Under the pieces are notes generated by a model that was not told the DNA's origin, did not search any database, and saw only the letters and a list, made by a program, of their open reading frames with translations. 64,000 nucleotides of DNA, taken from assembly GCF_008386695.1 (NCBI RefSeq), contig NZ_VUOC01000002.1:674481-738480 (forward strand). Reading direction: 5' to 3'. This document shows, piece by piece, positions 8,836-18,412 of the stretch. Numbering within the stretch: position 1 is the first letter of the stretch; every line of letters starts with the position of its first letter. The stretch comes from Chitinophaga agrisoli. Lineage in GTDB: Bacteria; Bacteroidota; Bacteroidia; Chitinophagales; Chitinophagaceae. Both the position numbers and the translations under genes were made by a program.

Positions 8836-8879
8836 TATATTACGTAAACGAACAAAACAACAGAGAAACAAAACATATC

Positions 8880-9635
8880 ATGCTGACGATTAAAAATCTG
8901 CACGCAGAAGTAGACGGGAAAGCAATATTGAAGGGTATTGACCTGGAGATCCGCAAAGGTGAAGTGCATGCCATTATGGGACCTAACGGTTCCGGTAAGA
9001 GCTCCCTGGCTTCTGTGCTTGCAGGACGCGAAAATTATACGGTGACGCAAGGCGAAGTGAACTTCGACGGCAAAGAACTGCTGGAGCTTTCCCCGGAAGA
9101 CCGCGCCCGTGAAGGCGTGTTCCTGGCTTTCCAATACCCCGTGGAGATCCCCGGCGTATCAAACCTTAACTTCCTTAAAACAGCGCTGAACGAAATACGC
9201 GCATATAAAGGCCTGCCCGCCCTGGAAGCTAAAGAGTTCCTGAAACTGACCAAGGAGAAACAACAACTGGTGGACTTTAACGCCAACCTGATGAACCGCT
9301 CCCTGAACGAAGGCTTCTCCGGCGGCGAAAAGAAACGTAACGAGATCTTTCAGCTCGCTATGCTGGATCCTAAACTGGGTATACTCGATGAAACCGACTC
9401 CGGTCTGGATATCGACGCCCTGCGTATTGTAGCCAACGGCGTTAACAAACTGCGCGGCCCGGAAAAATCCTTCCTGTTGATCACCCACTACCAGCGTCTC
9501 CTCGATTACATTATCCCTGATTTTGTGCACGTACTGTACAATGGGCGTATTGTAAAGACCGGCACCAAGGAACTGGCCCTGGAACTGGAAGAGAAAGGCT
9601 ACGACTGGCTCAGGGAAGCAGAAGTGCACGTTTGA
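8880..9635 (+). CDS. sufC: Fe-S assembly ATPase SufC
   Basis: 251 residues, one ABC-type ATPase domain: Walker [10 protein letters not shown] near residue 33, the SufC-specific signature [14 protein letters not shown], and Walker [17 protein letters not shown]. It has no membrane partner; SufC powers shape changes of the SufB-SufD dimer. All motifs are intact. Confidence 0.97.
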   Translation: MLTIKNLHAEVDGKAILKGIDLEIRKGEVHAIMGPNGSGKSSLASVLAGRENYTVTQGEVNFDGKELLELSPEDRAREGVFLAFQYPVEIPGVSNLNFLKTALNEIRAYKGLPALEAKEFLKLTKEKQQLVDFNANLMNRSLNEGFSGGEKKRNEIFQLAMLDPKLGILDETDSGLDIDALRIVANGVNKLRGPEKSFLLITHYQRLLDYIIPDFVHVLYNGRIVKTGTKELALELEEKGYDWLREAEVHV

Positions 9636-9722
9636 GTGAATGAATAATGAACCAATGACTGATTAATAACCGGGCAGCCACAACTGCCCTGACTATTAAT
9701 TATTCATGCTTAATTATTAACT
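9636..9722. repeat. Intercistronic hairpin repeat between sufC and sufD
   Basis: A central stem GGGCAG-CCACAA-CTGCCC is flanked by AT-rich words in both orientations (GAATAATGA, GATTAATAA on the left; ATTAATTATTCAT, TTAATTATTAA on the right). It lies inside the operon and has no long T-run, so it looks more like an mRNA structure than a terminator. Confidence 0.55.
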
Positions 9723-9729
9723 AAAAGGG

Positions 9730-11037
9730 ATGACACACGACATAACAATACCATTCTACCAATATATACTGGAAGGCGGCAATGGCCTTACACCCAAGGA
9801 AGATGTGCTGTATGCCACCCGGCAGGATGCCCTGGCTCGGTTCCGTTCCCTGGGCCTGCCCGATCTGAAAACAGAGGCATGGCGCTATACCAACATCCAA
9901 CGCACTTTAAAGGAACAACCTTTTATACTGCAGCAGCAGCCTTTACCCGTAACGGCCAGCCAGGTTGCCCCGGCTGCCATTGCAGACCTGCCCTGCTACC
10001 GCGCTGTACTGGTGAACGGTCACCTGCAGCCGGAATTATCTGATCTGCCGGAGATCAAGGACATCACCATCAGCAAACTGAGCGAAGCCTCCCAACAGGC
10101 AGGGTTCAAAGCCCATTTTGATAAGCACCCGCACCTGGCAGACCAGCCTTTTGCGGCGCTTAACACTGCCCTGTTTGCAGATGGATTGTATATAGAGCTG
10201 AAGAAGAATGCCATACTGGATAAGCCCCTGCACATTGTACATGTGTATACGCTTTCCCAGCACGCCTTCCTCCAGCCCCGCCACCTGTTCATCGTACACC
10301 CGCATGCTTCCGGCGCCATCATAGAAAGTTCCGTTGGGCTGCATGATGGCGTAGTAGCTTTTGTAAACAGCGTAAGCGAGGTGATACTGGAAGAGAACGC
10401 AGAGCTGTGGCATTACAACCTGCAGAACACCGTACAGGACAGCCGGCATGTGACCCATACCGCTATCCTGCAGCAGGCCTACAGCCGTTACCATCACCAT
10501 AACTTTGCTTTGCCGCAGGCTAACCTGATCCGTAACAACCTGAGCGTAGCGCTCAAAGGCAGCTACACAGAAACAGACCTCCATGGCCTGACCCTGGTAA
10601 CGGAACAGCAGCATGTAGACAATCATACCTTCGTGGATCACCTGGTACCCCATTGTAACAGTAATGAGCTGTACAAGGGCGTGCTGCTGGATAACGCCAA
10701 CAGCGTATTTACCGGCCGCATACATGTGCACCAGGATGCCCAGAAGACCAACGCTTTCCAGCAGAACAACAACCTGCTGCTCAGCGAGAAGGCCAACATC
10801 AATTCCCAGCCCCAGCTGGAGATCTATGCAGATGATGTGAAATGCAGCCACGGTTTCACCGTAGGCCAGTTCAGCGAAGAATCACTGTTCTATCTCCGCT
10901 CACGCGGCATTGGCCAGGAAGCGGCCAAAACCCTGCTGGTGAACGCATTTGCCTTCGACATCACCGACCAGGTACATATCCCGGCCCTGCAGCACTACCT
11001 GACAGAGGAGATCCTGCGGTATGTAACCAGGAACTAA
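9730..11037 (+). CDS. sufD: Fe-S cluster assembly protein SufD
   Basis: 435 residues. N-terminal FRSLGLPDLKTEAWRYTNI is the typical SufD opening; the beta-helix core carries LHGLTLVTEQQHVDNHT (histidine-rich) and KCSHGFTVGQ near the C-terminus, and it ends with the helical LRSRGIGQEAAKTLLVNAF. SufD pairs with SufB on the scaffold. Distances to sufC and sufS are enlarged by hairpin repeats on both sides. Confidence 0.95.
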   Translation: MTHDITIPFYQYILEGGNGLTPKEDVLYATRQDALARFRSLGLPDLKTEAWRYTNIQRTLKEQPFILQQQPLPVTASQVAPAAIADLPCYRAVLVNGHLQPELSDLPEIKDITISKLSEASQQAGFKAHFDKHPHLADQPFAALNTALFADGLYIELKKNAILDKPLHIVHVYTLSQHAFLQPRHLFIVHPHASGAIIESSVGLHDGVVAFVNSVSEVILEENAELWHYNLQNTVQDSRHVTHTAILQQAYSRYHHHNFALPQANLIRNNLSVALKGSYTETDLHGLTLVTEQQHVDNHTFVDHLVPHCNSNELYKGVLLDNANSVFTGRIHVHQDAQKTNAFQQNNNLLLSEKANINSQPQLEIYADDVKCSHGFTVGQFSEESLFYLRSRGIGQEAAKTLLVNAFAFDITDQVHIPALQHYLTEEILRYVTRN

Positions 11038-11050
11038 TTAATAATGATTG

Positions 11051-11087
11051 ATTACGAATTACGAAAACCCGTTTCGTAATTCGTAAT
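11051..11087. repeat. Perfect 16-bp inverted repeat between sufD and sufS
   Basis: ATTACGAATTACGAAA (11051-11066), loop ACCCG, and its exact reverse complement (11072-11087). Each arm itself repeats the word ATTACGA/AATTACGA. No T-run follows in the + direction. Confidence 0.75.
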
Positions 11088-11106
11088 TGAAAATTTATCA
11101 TTGAAT

Positions 11107-12357
11107 ATGGAACACGTATCAACAGCTATAGCACCGGTATTGGATGTGGCGCGCATCAGGGAAGACTTTCCGCTGTTACAACAGGCAAAGGTCTTTGGCC
11201 AGCCGGTGGTATATTTTGACAATGGCGCCACTACCCAGAAACCGCAGATAGTACTGGATACGCTGGAACAATACTATAAGAACTATAACAGCAACGTGCA
11301 CCGTGGCGTGCATCAGCTGAGCCAGCAGGCTACAGAAGCCTATGAGCAGTCCCGCAGAACGGTAGCCGCTTACCTCAATGCCAGACATTCCCACGAGATC
11401 ATCTTTACCAAAGGCACCACAGACGGTATTAACCTGGTGGCCAGCAGCTTTGGCCGCAAATTCCTGCAGGCCGGGGATGTAGTGATCATCTCCGCTATGG
11501 AGCACCATTCCAACATTGTGCCCTGGCAGATGATCTGCGAAGAAAAAGGCGCTGAGCTGAAAGTGGTCCCCATCAATGAGCGTGGCGAGCTGCTGATGGA
11601 TGAGTACCGCCGCATGCTGGATGAGCGCGTAAAGATCGTGTCCGTTACCTATGTGTCCAACACATTGGGTAGCATCAACCCGGTAAAAGAGATCATCGAA
11701 CTGGCGCATGCGCGCAATATCCCTGTTTTGCTGGATGCTGCGCAGGCAGTACAGCACATCAGTATAGATGTACAGGCGCTGGACCCGGATTTCCTGGCCT
11801 TCTCCGGTCACAAGATCTACGGGCCTACCGGTATAGGCGTATTATATGGCAAAGAAGAATGGCTGAACAAGATGCCCCCCTACCAGGGCGGCGGCGATAT
11901 GATCAAGACCGTGACCTTTGCCAAAACTATCTATAACGAGCTGCCTTATAAGTTTGAGGCCGGCACCCCGCATATGGCAGGCGCCATAGGGCTGGAGGCC
12001 GCCATCAAATACCTGCAGCAGGTAGGGCTGGATAACATCCGCCACTACGAAGAACAACTACAGGCATATGCCCTGCAATCCCTGGAGCAAGTGGAAGGCC
12101 TGCGTTTTATAGGCCAGGCAGCGCACCGCGCGGGCGCTATCTCCTTCCTGGTGGATGAGATACACCCCTATGACCTGGGCGAACTGTTGGATAAACAAGG
12201 CATTGCTGTACGTACCGGGCACCATTGCACAGAACCACTGATGGACCTGTTTAAGATTCCCGGCACCGTACGCGCCTCCCTCTCCTTTTACAACACTTTT
12301 GAAGAAGTAGATAAGCTGGTAGCCGGCGTTAAAAGGGCTGCCGCCATGTTGCGATAA
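11107..12357 (+). CDS. sufS: Cysteine desulfurase SufS
   Basis: 416 residues from ATG 11107 (an in-frame TTG at 11101 is less likely). Class V aminotransferase fold: YFDNGATTQKP near the start, the PLP-binding Lys236 in FSGHKIYGPTG, and the persulfide-forming Cys374 in RTGHHCTEPLM, the group II desulfurase form. It takes sulfur from cysteine and passes it to SufE. The sufE start follows 11 bases after the stop. Confidence 0.96.
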   Translation: MEHVSTAIAPVLDVARIREDFPLLQQAKVFGQPVVYFDNGATTQKPQIVLDTLEQYYKNYNSNVHRGVHQLSQQATEAYEQSRRTVAAYLNARHSHEIIFTKGTTDGINLVASSFGRKFLQAGDVVIISAMEHHSNIVPWQMICEEKGAELKVVPINERGELLMDEYRRMLDERVKIVSVTYVSNTLGSINPVKEIIELAHARNIPVLLDAAQAVQHISIDVQALDPDFLAFSGHKIYGPTGIGVLYGKEEWLNKMPPYQGGGDMIKTVTFAKTIYNELPYKFEAGTPHMAGAIGLEAAIKYLQQVGLDNIRHYEEQLQAYALQSLEQVEGLRFIGQAAHRAGAISFLVDEIHPYDLGELLDKQGIAVRTGHHCTEPLMDLFKIPGTVRASLSFYNTFEEVDKLVAGVKRAAAMLR

Positions 12358-12368
12358 AATACCGGATA

Positions 12369-12794
12369 ATGACGATCAACGAAAAACAGGATGAGCTGAT
12401 AGCAGATTTTTCCCTGATGGAGGAATGGATGGATAAATACGAATACATTATTCAACTGGGAAAAGAACTGCCACTGATTGACGCACAATATAAAACGGAC
12501 GATAACCTGATCAAGGGCTGCCAATCCCGGGTATGGCTGCATACGGAGCTAAAGGATGGGAAACTGTACTTTACCGGCGATAGCGATGCCGTGATCACCA
12601 AAGGATTAATAAGCCTGATGATAGCCGCCCTCTCCGGTCATACGCCCAAAGATATTGCTACATCAGACATCTACTTCATTGACGCCATTGGCCTCAGCAG
12701 CCACCTGTCCCCCACCCGTTCTAACGGGCTGTTAAGCATGCTGAAACAAATGAAAATGTATGCGGTGGCATATATGGCCAAACTGAATAACTAA
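12369..12794 (+). CDS. sufE: Sulfur acceptor SufE
   Basis: 141 residues, usual length. MEEWMDKYEYIIQLGKELP is the family opening; Cys51 in IKGCQSRVW is the persulfide acceptor; the C-terminal GLSSHLSPTRSNGL is conserved. It raises SufS activity and hands sulfur to the SufBCD scaffold. Confidence 0.95.
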   Translation: MTINEKQDELIADFSLMEEWMDKYEYIIQLGKELPLIDAQYKTDDNLIKGCQSRVWLHTELKDGKLYFTGDSDAVITKGLISLMIAALSGHTPKDIATSDIYFIDAIGLSSHLSPTRSNGLLSMLKQMKMYAVAYMAKLNN

Positions 12795-12809
12795 AACAAA
12801 CACACGATC

Positions 12810-13124
12810 ATGGAACAGGCACCATCATTAAGGGATCAGATAGAAACCACGCTCAAGACCGTATACGACCCGGAAATACCGGTAAATATCTTTGAGCTGG
12901 GACTGGTATACGAAATAAAGATTGGCGACAATAACCGTGTAAATATCACTATGACCTTAACCGCGCCGGGCTGCCCGGTAGCCGGCGATATCATAAGGGA
13001 AGTAGACGAGAAGGTGCGCGGCATAGAAGGTGTGTCTGATGTAGATGTGCATCTTACCTTTGAACCCGCCTGGACCAAGGAAATGATGAGTGAAGAAGCC
13101 CGCCTGGAGCTTGGATTCCTTTGA
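12810..13124 (+). CDS. SufT-type MIP18/DUF59 protein
   Basis: 104 residues, a single MIP18 (DUF59) domain: VYDPEIPVNIFELGLVYEI, then TMTLTAPGCPVAGDI with Cys55, and VDVHLTFEPAWTKEMMSEEAR. Proteins of this family at the end of suf operons (often called SufT) help mature Fe-S proteins under high demand. It is last in the run and is closed by a terminator. Confidence 0.9.
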   Translation: MEQAPSLRDQIETTLKTVYDPEIPVNIFELGLVYEIKIGDNNRVNITMTLTAPGCPVAGDIIREVDEKVRGIEGVSDVDVHLTFEPAWTKEMMSEEARLELGFL

Positions 13125-13146
13125 TTATGATCAGTTTAATATAACT

Positions 13147-13183
13147 AAAGCGGCCGTCTCATGATGTATGAGACGGCCGCTTT
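13147..13183. terminator. Strong terminator closing the SUF operon
   Basis: A perfect 16-bp stem (13147-13162 with 13168-13183), 5-base loop, GC core GCGGCCGTCTC, A-run before and T-run after, so it can stop transcription in both directions: the SUF operon and the leftward DUF5107 gene that ends at 13207. Confidence 0.85.
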
Positions 13184-13206
13184 TTATTTGACAGTATGTT
13201 TTCTTA

Positions 13207-16200
13207 CTAACCCACCAACGCAGCAGGCGTTTGCGCCCCTCTTTGCAGATGGATATGCGCGCCTAAATGGTACTGATCTATGACCAGTATCTTTTCAAAC
13301 AGGTCTGCCGCCCTTTCCTTTCTACCCAGTCCCAATTGACCAAGGCCGATGAGGTATTCGCAGTGCAGGCGGTTACGCAGGTTCAGGTCATCATCCCAGA
13401 TCAGCAGGTCCGGCAGGGATACCGCAAAGTACTCGATCTTTACCTTATCAAACAGGTGCTGTTCTCCATAGTCGATCAGCTTATTAAAACGGCTCCTCGC
13501 TTCTTCCTTACGGCCCAGTTCCTGCAGCGCCAGCCCCTGGTAAAAGATCTTATCCGGCTGCTGATCGTTATAGTACATAGCTGCGGATGGTACCGCGGTA
13601 CCGGTGGCAGCACGCTCCCAGCAAGCCTTCGCTTCGGCTTTTTGTCCAAGACCGGCATATGCGCAACCGCTCCAGTATTCAATATCATTTTCCTGTGCGC
13701 CATACAGCTTGCCTTCTCCCAGGTTATGGGGATAAAAACGCGCCTTTTCCAGCAGCTCCAGCGCTTTTGTATAATCCGCTATGTTAATGGCAGCTTTGGC
13801 CATTGCAGTCAGGCTGTAGAGATACTGGAAAGTAACCTTGCCTTCGCCGCCTTCCCACGGATGGAAATTACGCTGCATCAGCAGCTCATAGGCTTCTTCG
13901 TGGCGGCCCAGCAGGTTGTACAGGGTGACCCTTTCCAGGTACAGATCGTCACGGTCCAGCAACAGGGCCGGGTATTTTTCCAGCTGCTCCAGGCGGGATG
14001 CGGCTGGCCTGTTAAGGCGTTTATACAGCTGGTCCAGCTCCATAAGGATACGGGCGTCGCCCTGGTCCAGCGCAAAAGCTTCTTCCAGGCTGGTCACCGC
14101 CAGTTCCGGCTGCTGCCTTTTGTTAAAGAACGCCAGCGCCAGGTTGCGGTGTACGGTAGAGAAGGAGTCATCCAGCTGCCGGGACTTCTCCCAGCAGGCG
14201 ATGGCCTTTTCATATTGACGGAAATGATACCAGTAGTTACCCAGATAATAAGGCGCACGGGCGTCTTCCGGGTGTTGCTCCATAGCCAGCTGCAGGGCTA
14301 GTGCGGCCTCCTGCTGGTGAGGGAAACAGTAATCCGGCAGCGCCCTGGCGGCCTTTTCCCAATAGCTATGCGCAGCGCTGCTGTTGCCGGCTTCCCAGGC
14401 AATAGCGGCCATTACATACCAGGCCAGGGGATATACCTCCTGCTGCTGGTCAATGCCTGACTGCAGCAGCTGCAGGGCCTCTGCATACATACCGGCAGCC
14501 TGGTAGTCCAGCGCATACTCTATATAGTTGTGGATATTGCCGCGCAGTAACTGCTGCAGCTCCTGCAGCACTCCTTCATCTTTTGTAAGCAGGTATTTTT
14601 CGAAATGGGCGCCACTGTTAAAACGGTCCATTTGCAGCGATGCATTGGCCATTTCCAGCGCAGCAGCCGTATTGCCCTGATGCCGGAGGATACCGGTGAG
14701 CAAATGCCTTGTTTTATGATGGCGCCAGTTGCCTTGCAGGGAGCGGGTAGCCTCATCCAGCGCATTCTCCCAACGCTGTTGCAGCGCGGAGATAAGGGCG
14801 GCCTGGTAATAACCGGGAGATGCCCAGGCGGCGTTCCAGGTGGCTTTATAGAAAGCGGCATAGGCCTCCGGCAGGCGTTGCTGCCAGCGCAGGCTAACGC
14901 CTAAATTATAGAAAGGCTCCCCATCATACGGATTGGGATTACGGCCGGTTGCCGTATCTATCGCACGACGGAAATGCTGTTCTGCTTCCTGTGTTAAAAG
15001 ACGGCGCAGATACCATTTACCCAACGCATTGTTACAGCGGATATCTCCCGGATCGCGGCGCAGGCCCTCCTGGTAATAGGCCACCGGATCATAGGTAGCA
15101 TGACGGTACTGCTCCAGGTGCAGGCCGGTCAGGTACAGCTGCTCTATCTCTGCGATCTGTGCCGGTTCCAGGGCCGGACGGGCAGCAGCCGGCATTGCCT
15201 GTATGGCATCCGGTGCGGGCTGCCATTCCAGCATAATACGGCCCTGCTGGTCATAGATGCTGATGCGGTACTGGGTGATGTCCGCATCGCCGGGCAGCGC
15301 GATGTCCTCTTCGATATAGGCCGCGGGAGAAAGGTCCAGCATACGGCTCCATATCTCCTTTCCTCCTTTGTACAACACCGCCTTGCTTTGCGGGAAAGCC
15401 CCGGTAGAATACAGCTTAAAACGCGCATTATCCCCATTGAGCTCCAGGTTCATCACCAGGTCTTTGCTCGCGTTTTTCACCAACCCTACCTGGCTGTAAG
15501 GCATAAAGTATTGCTGAAAACTCTTTTCTTCATAAGGCATCAGCCAGGAAAAGTCTGGCTGGTTGTCCGTATATACGCCGCACATCAGCTCTATATACGG
15601 CCCGTCTTCGTCCGTGAGATTGCGGTCCCAGGCCTGGCCAAAATCGCTGTTACCCCAGGTCCATTGTTTCTTACCGGGTGATACGTGATGGTTAGCCACA
15701 TGCAGCAATCCGCCCTGACTATCATGCTCATAACCGCCTACAAAATCATAGCCGGAAGTAATGGCCATATAGGACGTAGGCACCGGTATATTCTTATAGC
15801 GGGAAATATCTACCCCCGCGGAATAATCAACTTTATAATAGGTACCGGTGGCCACAGGGAAACGGGATACATCGCGCTTGCCATGGTCAAATACCGCATG
15901 CACATCCGGCGGAAATACGGATTGGTAATGCTCATTCACATGCACAGCCGGGTTGGCCCACCAGAGGAAGGTCTGGGGCAACGGCGTGCGGTTATACAGG
16001 TGTATTTTTATCTCGAGATACGCCTTATCAGGATGCAGGGTAAAACCGGCCATGCCTTTGGTGCGGAACATCCGCTCCAGCTCACTGCACCACACGGTAA
16101 CGCTGCCATCGGGGAAATGCTCTATGGACCAGTCCACCGGCTCATAAGTACCCGGACGGTGGTGCTGGGGCCAGTTAAACTCAATACCCCCTGATATCCA

Positions 16201-16524
16201 GGGGCCGGTAAGGCCCACCAGGGCTGGTTTGATCACCTGGTTATGATACACAAAATGGCGTTTGCGCACTTTATCATAGGCCTTCTGAATACGGCCGCCC
16301 AGCTCCGGCAGGATCATGATCTGCAGATAGTCATTCTCCAGGAATACGGCCTGCCATTCCTGGTCTGTTTTCTCATCAAAGATCTTCTCTATCACCGGGT
16401 ACGGGTAAACGGCGCCGCTGCTTCCCTGGTATACTCTTTTCTCCAGGAATACCGGGTGCTTCTCCGGCTGCCCTATTCCATAAGTAGGAATAATGACAGC
16501 CTCCTGCCAGGCTTTAACTTCCAT
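13207..16524 (-). CDS. DUF5107 domain protein with C-terminal TPR array
   Basis: 1105 residues without a signal peptide or membrane helices. The first third, beta-rich, carries the DUF5107 pattern (YPVIEKIFDEKTDQEWQAV, LPELGGRIQKAYDK, GGIEFNWPQHHRPGTYEPVDW) and resembles a galactose-mutarotase-like sugar-binding fold. From about residue 450 to the end it is a long run of tetratricopeptide repeats (GDIRCNNALGKWYLRRLL, AYNLLGRHEEAYELL). Such proteins are common beside sugar transporters in Bacteroidota; here the sugar porter is 44 bases upstream on the same strand, so they likely form an operon. The biochemical role is not known. Confidence 0.8.
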   Translation of the reverse strand: MEVKAWQEAVIIPTYGIGQPEKHPVFLEKRVYQGSSGAVYPYPVIEKIFDEKTDQEWQAVFLENDYLQIMILPELGGRIQKAYDKVRKRHFVYHNQVIKPALVGLTGPWISGGIEFNWPQHHRPGTYEPVDWSIEHFPDGSVTVWCSELERMFRTKGMAGFTLHPDKAYLEIKIHLYNRTPLPQTFLWWANPAVHVNEHYQSVFPPDVHAVFDHGKRDVSRFPVATGTYYKVDYSAGVDISRYKNIPVPTSYMAITSGYDFVGGYEHDSQGGLLHVANHHVSPGKKQWTWGNSDFGQAWDRNLTDEDGPYIELMCGVYTDNQPDFSWLMPYEEKSFQQYFMPYSQVGLVKNASKDLVMNLELNGDNARFKLYSTGAFPQSKAVLYKGGKEIWSRMLDLSPAAYIEEDIALPGDADITQYRISIYDQQGRIMLEWQPAPDAIQAMPAAARPALEPAQIAEIEQLYLTGLHLEQYRHATYDPVAYYQEGLRRDPGDIRCNNALGKWYLRRLLTQEAEQHFRRAIDTATGRNPNPYDGEPFYNLGVSLRWQQRLPEAYAAFYKATWNAAWASPGYYQAALISALQQRWENALDEATRSLQGNWRHHKTRHLLTGILRHQGNTAAALEMANASLQMDRFNSGAHFEKYLLTKDEGVLQELQQLLRGNIHNYIEYALDYQAAGMYAEALQLLQSGIDQQQEVYPLAWYVMAAIAWEAGNSSAAHSYWEKAARALPDYCFPHQQEAALALQLAMEQHPEDARAPYYLGNYWYHFRQYEKAIACWEKSRQLDDSFSTVHRNLALAFFNKRQQPELAVTSLEEAFALDQGDARILMELDQLYKRLNRPAASRLEQLEKYPALLLDRDDLYLERVTLYNLLGRHEEAYELLMQRNFHPWEGGEGKVTFQYLYSLTAMAKAAINIADYTKALELLEKARFYPHNLGEGKLYGAQENDIEYWSGCAYAGLGQKAEAKACWERAATGTAVPSAAMYYNDQQPDKIFYQGLALQELGRKEEARSRFNKLIDYGEQHLFDKVKIEYFAVSLPDLLIWDDDLNLRNRLHCEYLIGLGQLGLGRKERAADLFEKILVIDQYHLGAHIHLQRGAQTPAALVG

Positions 16525-16568
16525 AACGAATTATATTTTTAACAGATTAAGTTTAAAGATCAATACAA

Positions 16569-17996
16569 TCAGCCGGCGGTAACCGGCCTTGCGGCAGCGG
16601 GTTTGTTGCCGCCTATCATATCCTGCTCTATCTCCTCCAGCGACCGGCCCTTGGTTTCCGGCAGATAAGCCCTGATAAAGATGAACCCACCCACACAGAT
16701 AACGCCATACAGCCAGAAAGTACCGGCAGCGCCCAGCGCGCTGTTCAACAGCGGGAACGTATAAGTAAGGCCAAAGCTGGCAGCCCACAAGGCCAGCGTG
16801 GCGATCGCCATCATACTGCCGCGCAGGCTGTTGGGGAAGATCTCCGACAGCACTACCCAGGTAACCGGCGCCAGGGACATGGCATAACAACAGATGGCCA
16901 GTACCACCAGCAACAACAGCGGCCATCCGCTAAATTGCATGTAATAGAGCGTGCCCATGATGGCATAGATAACTGCCAGGCCACAAGCCCCAAAGATCAT
17001 TAAGCGGCGCCTTCCCCAGCGGTCTACTGTATACATGGCCACCAGGGTAAATATCAGGTTTACGCTACCTGTGATCACGATATTGAGCAGGGTTTGGGAT
17101 ACGCCATAACCTGCCGCACGGAACACCTCTTCTGCATAATTGAAGATAACATTGATACCGCACCACTGCTGGAAAGCGGCGATCACAATACCGATGATCA
17201 GGATACGGGATACGCCGGGCCGGAACAGCTGCCGCCAGTGCATGCGGGTATCCGCATCCATGGTTTGTACGATGGCCTGCAGCTCTGTTTGTGCATGCCG
17301 CTCGCCGCCTATCCGGGCCAATACCTGCCGGGCCTTATCCGTATGCTGGCGGGTAGCCAGCCAGCGCGGGCTTTCCGGCAGCCAGATAAGCAGCAGCAGG
17401 AACAGCGCGGAGGGTACCAGCGCTGCCCAGAACATGATCCGCCAGCCGGTTTGCCCGTTCCAGGACTGCAGGATGAAGGCATCCGTAGCGCCCTCCGGCA
17501 CCGGGTCTGCTATCCACCAGTTAAACAACTGGGCTGCCAGTATACCAATTACCAGGGTTAGCTGGTTAATGGACACGTATTTGCCCCGCAGGTGGGCAGG
17601 CGTTACCTCTGCAATGTACATAGGCGAGAGATTGGAGGCCAGCCCTATACCAATGCCGCCAATAATGCGGTAGATCACAAAACTTTGAAAAGAGTGCGCC
17701 GCCCCCGTAAGCCCGGAAGATACCAGGAACAAGGCTGCCGACAGCATGAGCAGTTTCTTGCGGCCATAACGGTCGCTAAGCGCGCCGGAAATGGCCGCCC
17801 CTGCCAGGCAGCCTACAAGGGCACAGCTCATAGCCCAGCCCTGGGCCACCGGCGACTGTGTGATCTCAAAGAAACGCTCATAAAAAGGTTTCGCTCCTCC
17901 TATCACCACCCAGTCATATCCAAACAGAAAACCTCCCATGGCGGAGATCATCGAAATAACAAATAGGTAAATGTGGTTGTATGTATCGTTTTTCAT
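16569..17996 (-). CDS. MFS sugar porter (XylE/GalP-like)
   Basis: 475 residues, 12 predicted helices. Sugar-porter signatures: GFLFGYDWVVIGGAKPF in helix 1, DRYGRKK after helix 2, the R-x-GGIGIG-x-ASNLSPMYIAEVTP block, a second VDRWGRRRL motif after helix 8, and PETKGRSLEEIE at the C-terminus. It should import a pentose or hexose by proton symport. It precedes the DUF5107/TPR gene in an apparent two-gene operon. Confidence 0.92.
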   Translation of the reverse strand: MKNDTYNHIYLFVISMISAMGGFLFGYDWVVIGGAKPFYERFFEITQSPVAQGWAMSCALVGCLAGAAISGALSDRYGRKKLLMLSAALFLVSSGLTGAAHSFQSFVIYRIIGGIGIGLASNLSPMYIAEVTPAHLRGKYVSINQLTLVIGILAAQLFNWWIADPVPEGATDAFILQSWNGQTGWRIMFWAALVPSALFLLLLIWLPESPRWLATRQHTDKARQVLARIGGERHAQTELQAIVQTMDADTRMHWRQLFRPGVSRILIIGIVIAAFQQWCGINVIFNYAEEVFRAAGYGVSQTLLNIVITGSVNLIFTLVAMYTVDRWGRRRLMIFGACGLAVIYAIMGTLYYMQFSGWPLLLLVVLAICCYAMSLAPVTWVVLSEIFPNSLRGSMMAIATLALWAASFGLTYTFPLLNSALGAAGTFWLYGVICVGGFIFIRAYLPETKGRSLEEIEQDMIGGNKPAAARPVTAG

Positions 17997-17999
17997 AAC

Positions 18000-18286
18000 G
18001 CTGCTAAATTACGTTATACCCCGTTGTGGGAACAATGGCGATTCTTTTTACAATGATGGACAATTTTATTTTTTCGGGAATCCCACGAACAGTAGGCGGC
18101 TCCTCCGCCTTTAGTGTCCATCCGCCTGTAAACGGCAACCAGCCATGCGGTCAGGAGCGGCCGCTGCCAGCTTTAAGGCAATTATGCGGTATAATAATAT
18201 TGTCCATGAACGATGACGGCGGGGCCTGCTGCACAGGCGCGTGGCCTGATGCTTGTACGGGCTAAATGTAACCAAAACAACAATTT
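18000..18286. other. Intergenic region upstream of the sugar-porter operon
   Basis: About 290 bases with no convincing gene. It holds a separated inverted repeat (ATGGACAAT at 18056-18064 and ATTGTCCAT at 18199-18207) and a short AGGCGG/CCGCCT hairpin near 18097. An open frame at 18026-18265 has no coding character. Confidence 0.4.
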
Positions 18287-18388
18287 ATGCTTACTTCACT
18301 GGTAGTGCTGGGTATTTTTCTTTTAGTGGTGATCATATACATTGTATGGCCCTACCGCAGGAACAAGGACAGTATGAAAGGGAAGTAG
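18287..18388 (+). CDS. Small single-pass membrane peptide (33 aa)
   Basis: A 33-codon frame: a short N-terminus, one hydrophobic helix (about residues 3-21, VVLGIFLLVVIIYIVW), then a basic tail (PYRRNKDSMKGK). The ATG lies in an A/T-rich context 15 bases after CCAAAAC, and the frame ends 24 bases before the acidic-protein gene. The composition is that of a real small membrane protein; function unknown. Confidence 0.45.
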   Translation: MLTSLVVLGIFLLVVIIYIVWPYRRNKDSMKGK

Positions 18389-18412
18389 CGATCACCATCA
18401 AAACCTGATATT

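Noticed and set aside
9730-11037. Possible second SufB paralogue
   Set aside because: The N-terminal SufD pattern and lack of SufB-specific motifs make it sufD.
18026-18265. 79-codon open frame
   Set aside because: Composition is not protein-like (scattered Cys, Gly, Pro), there is no start context and it overlaps inverted repeats in an intergenic region.
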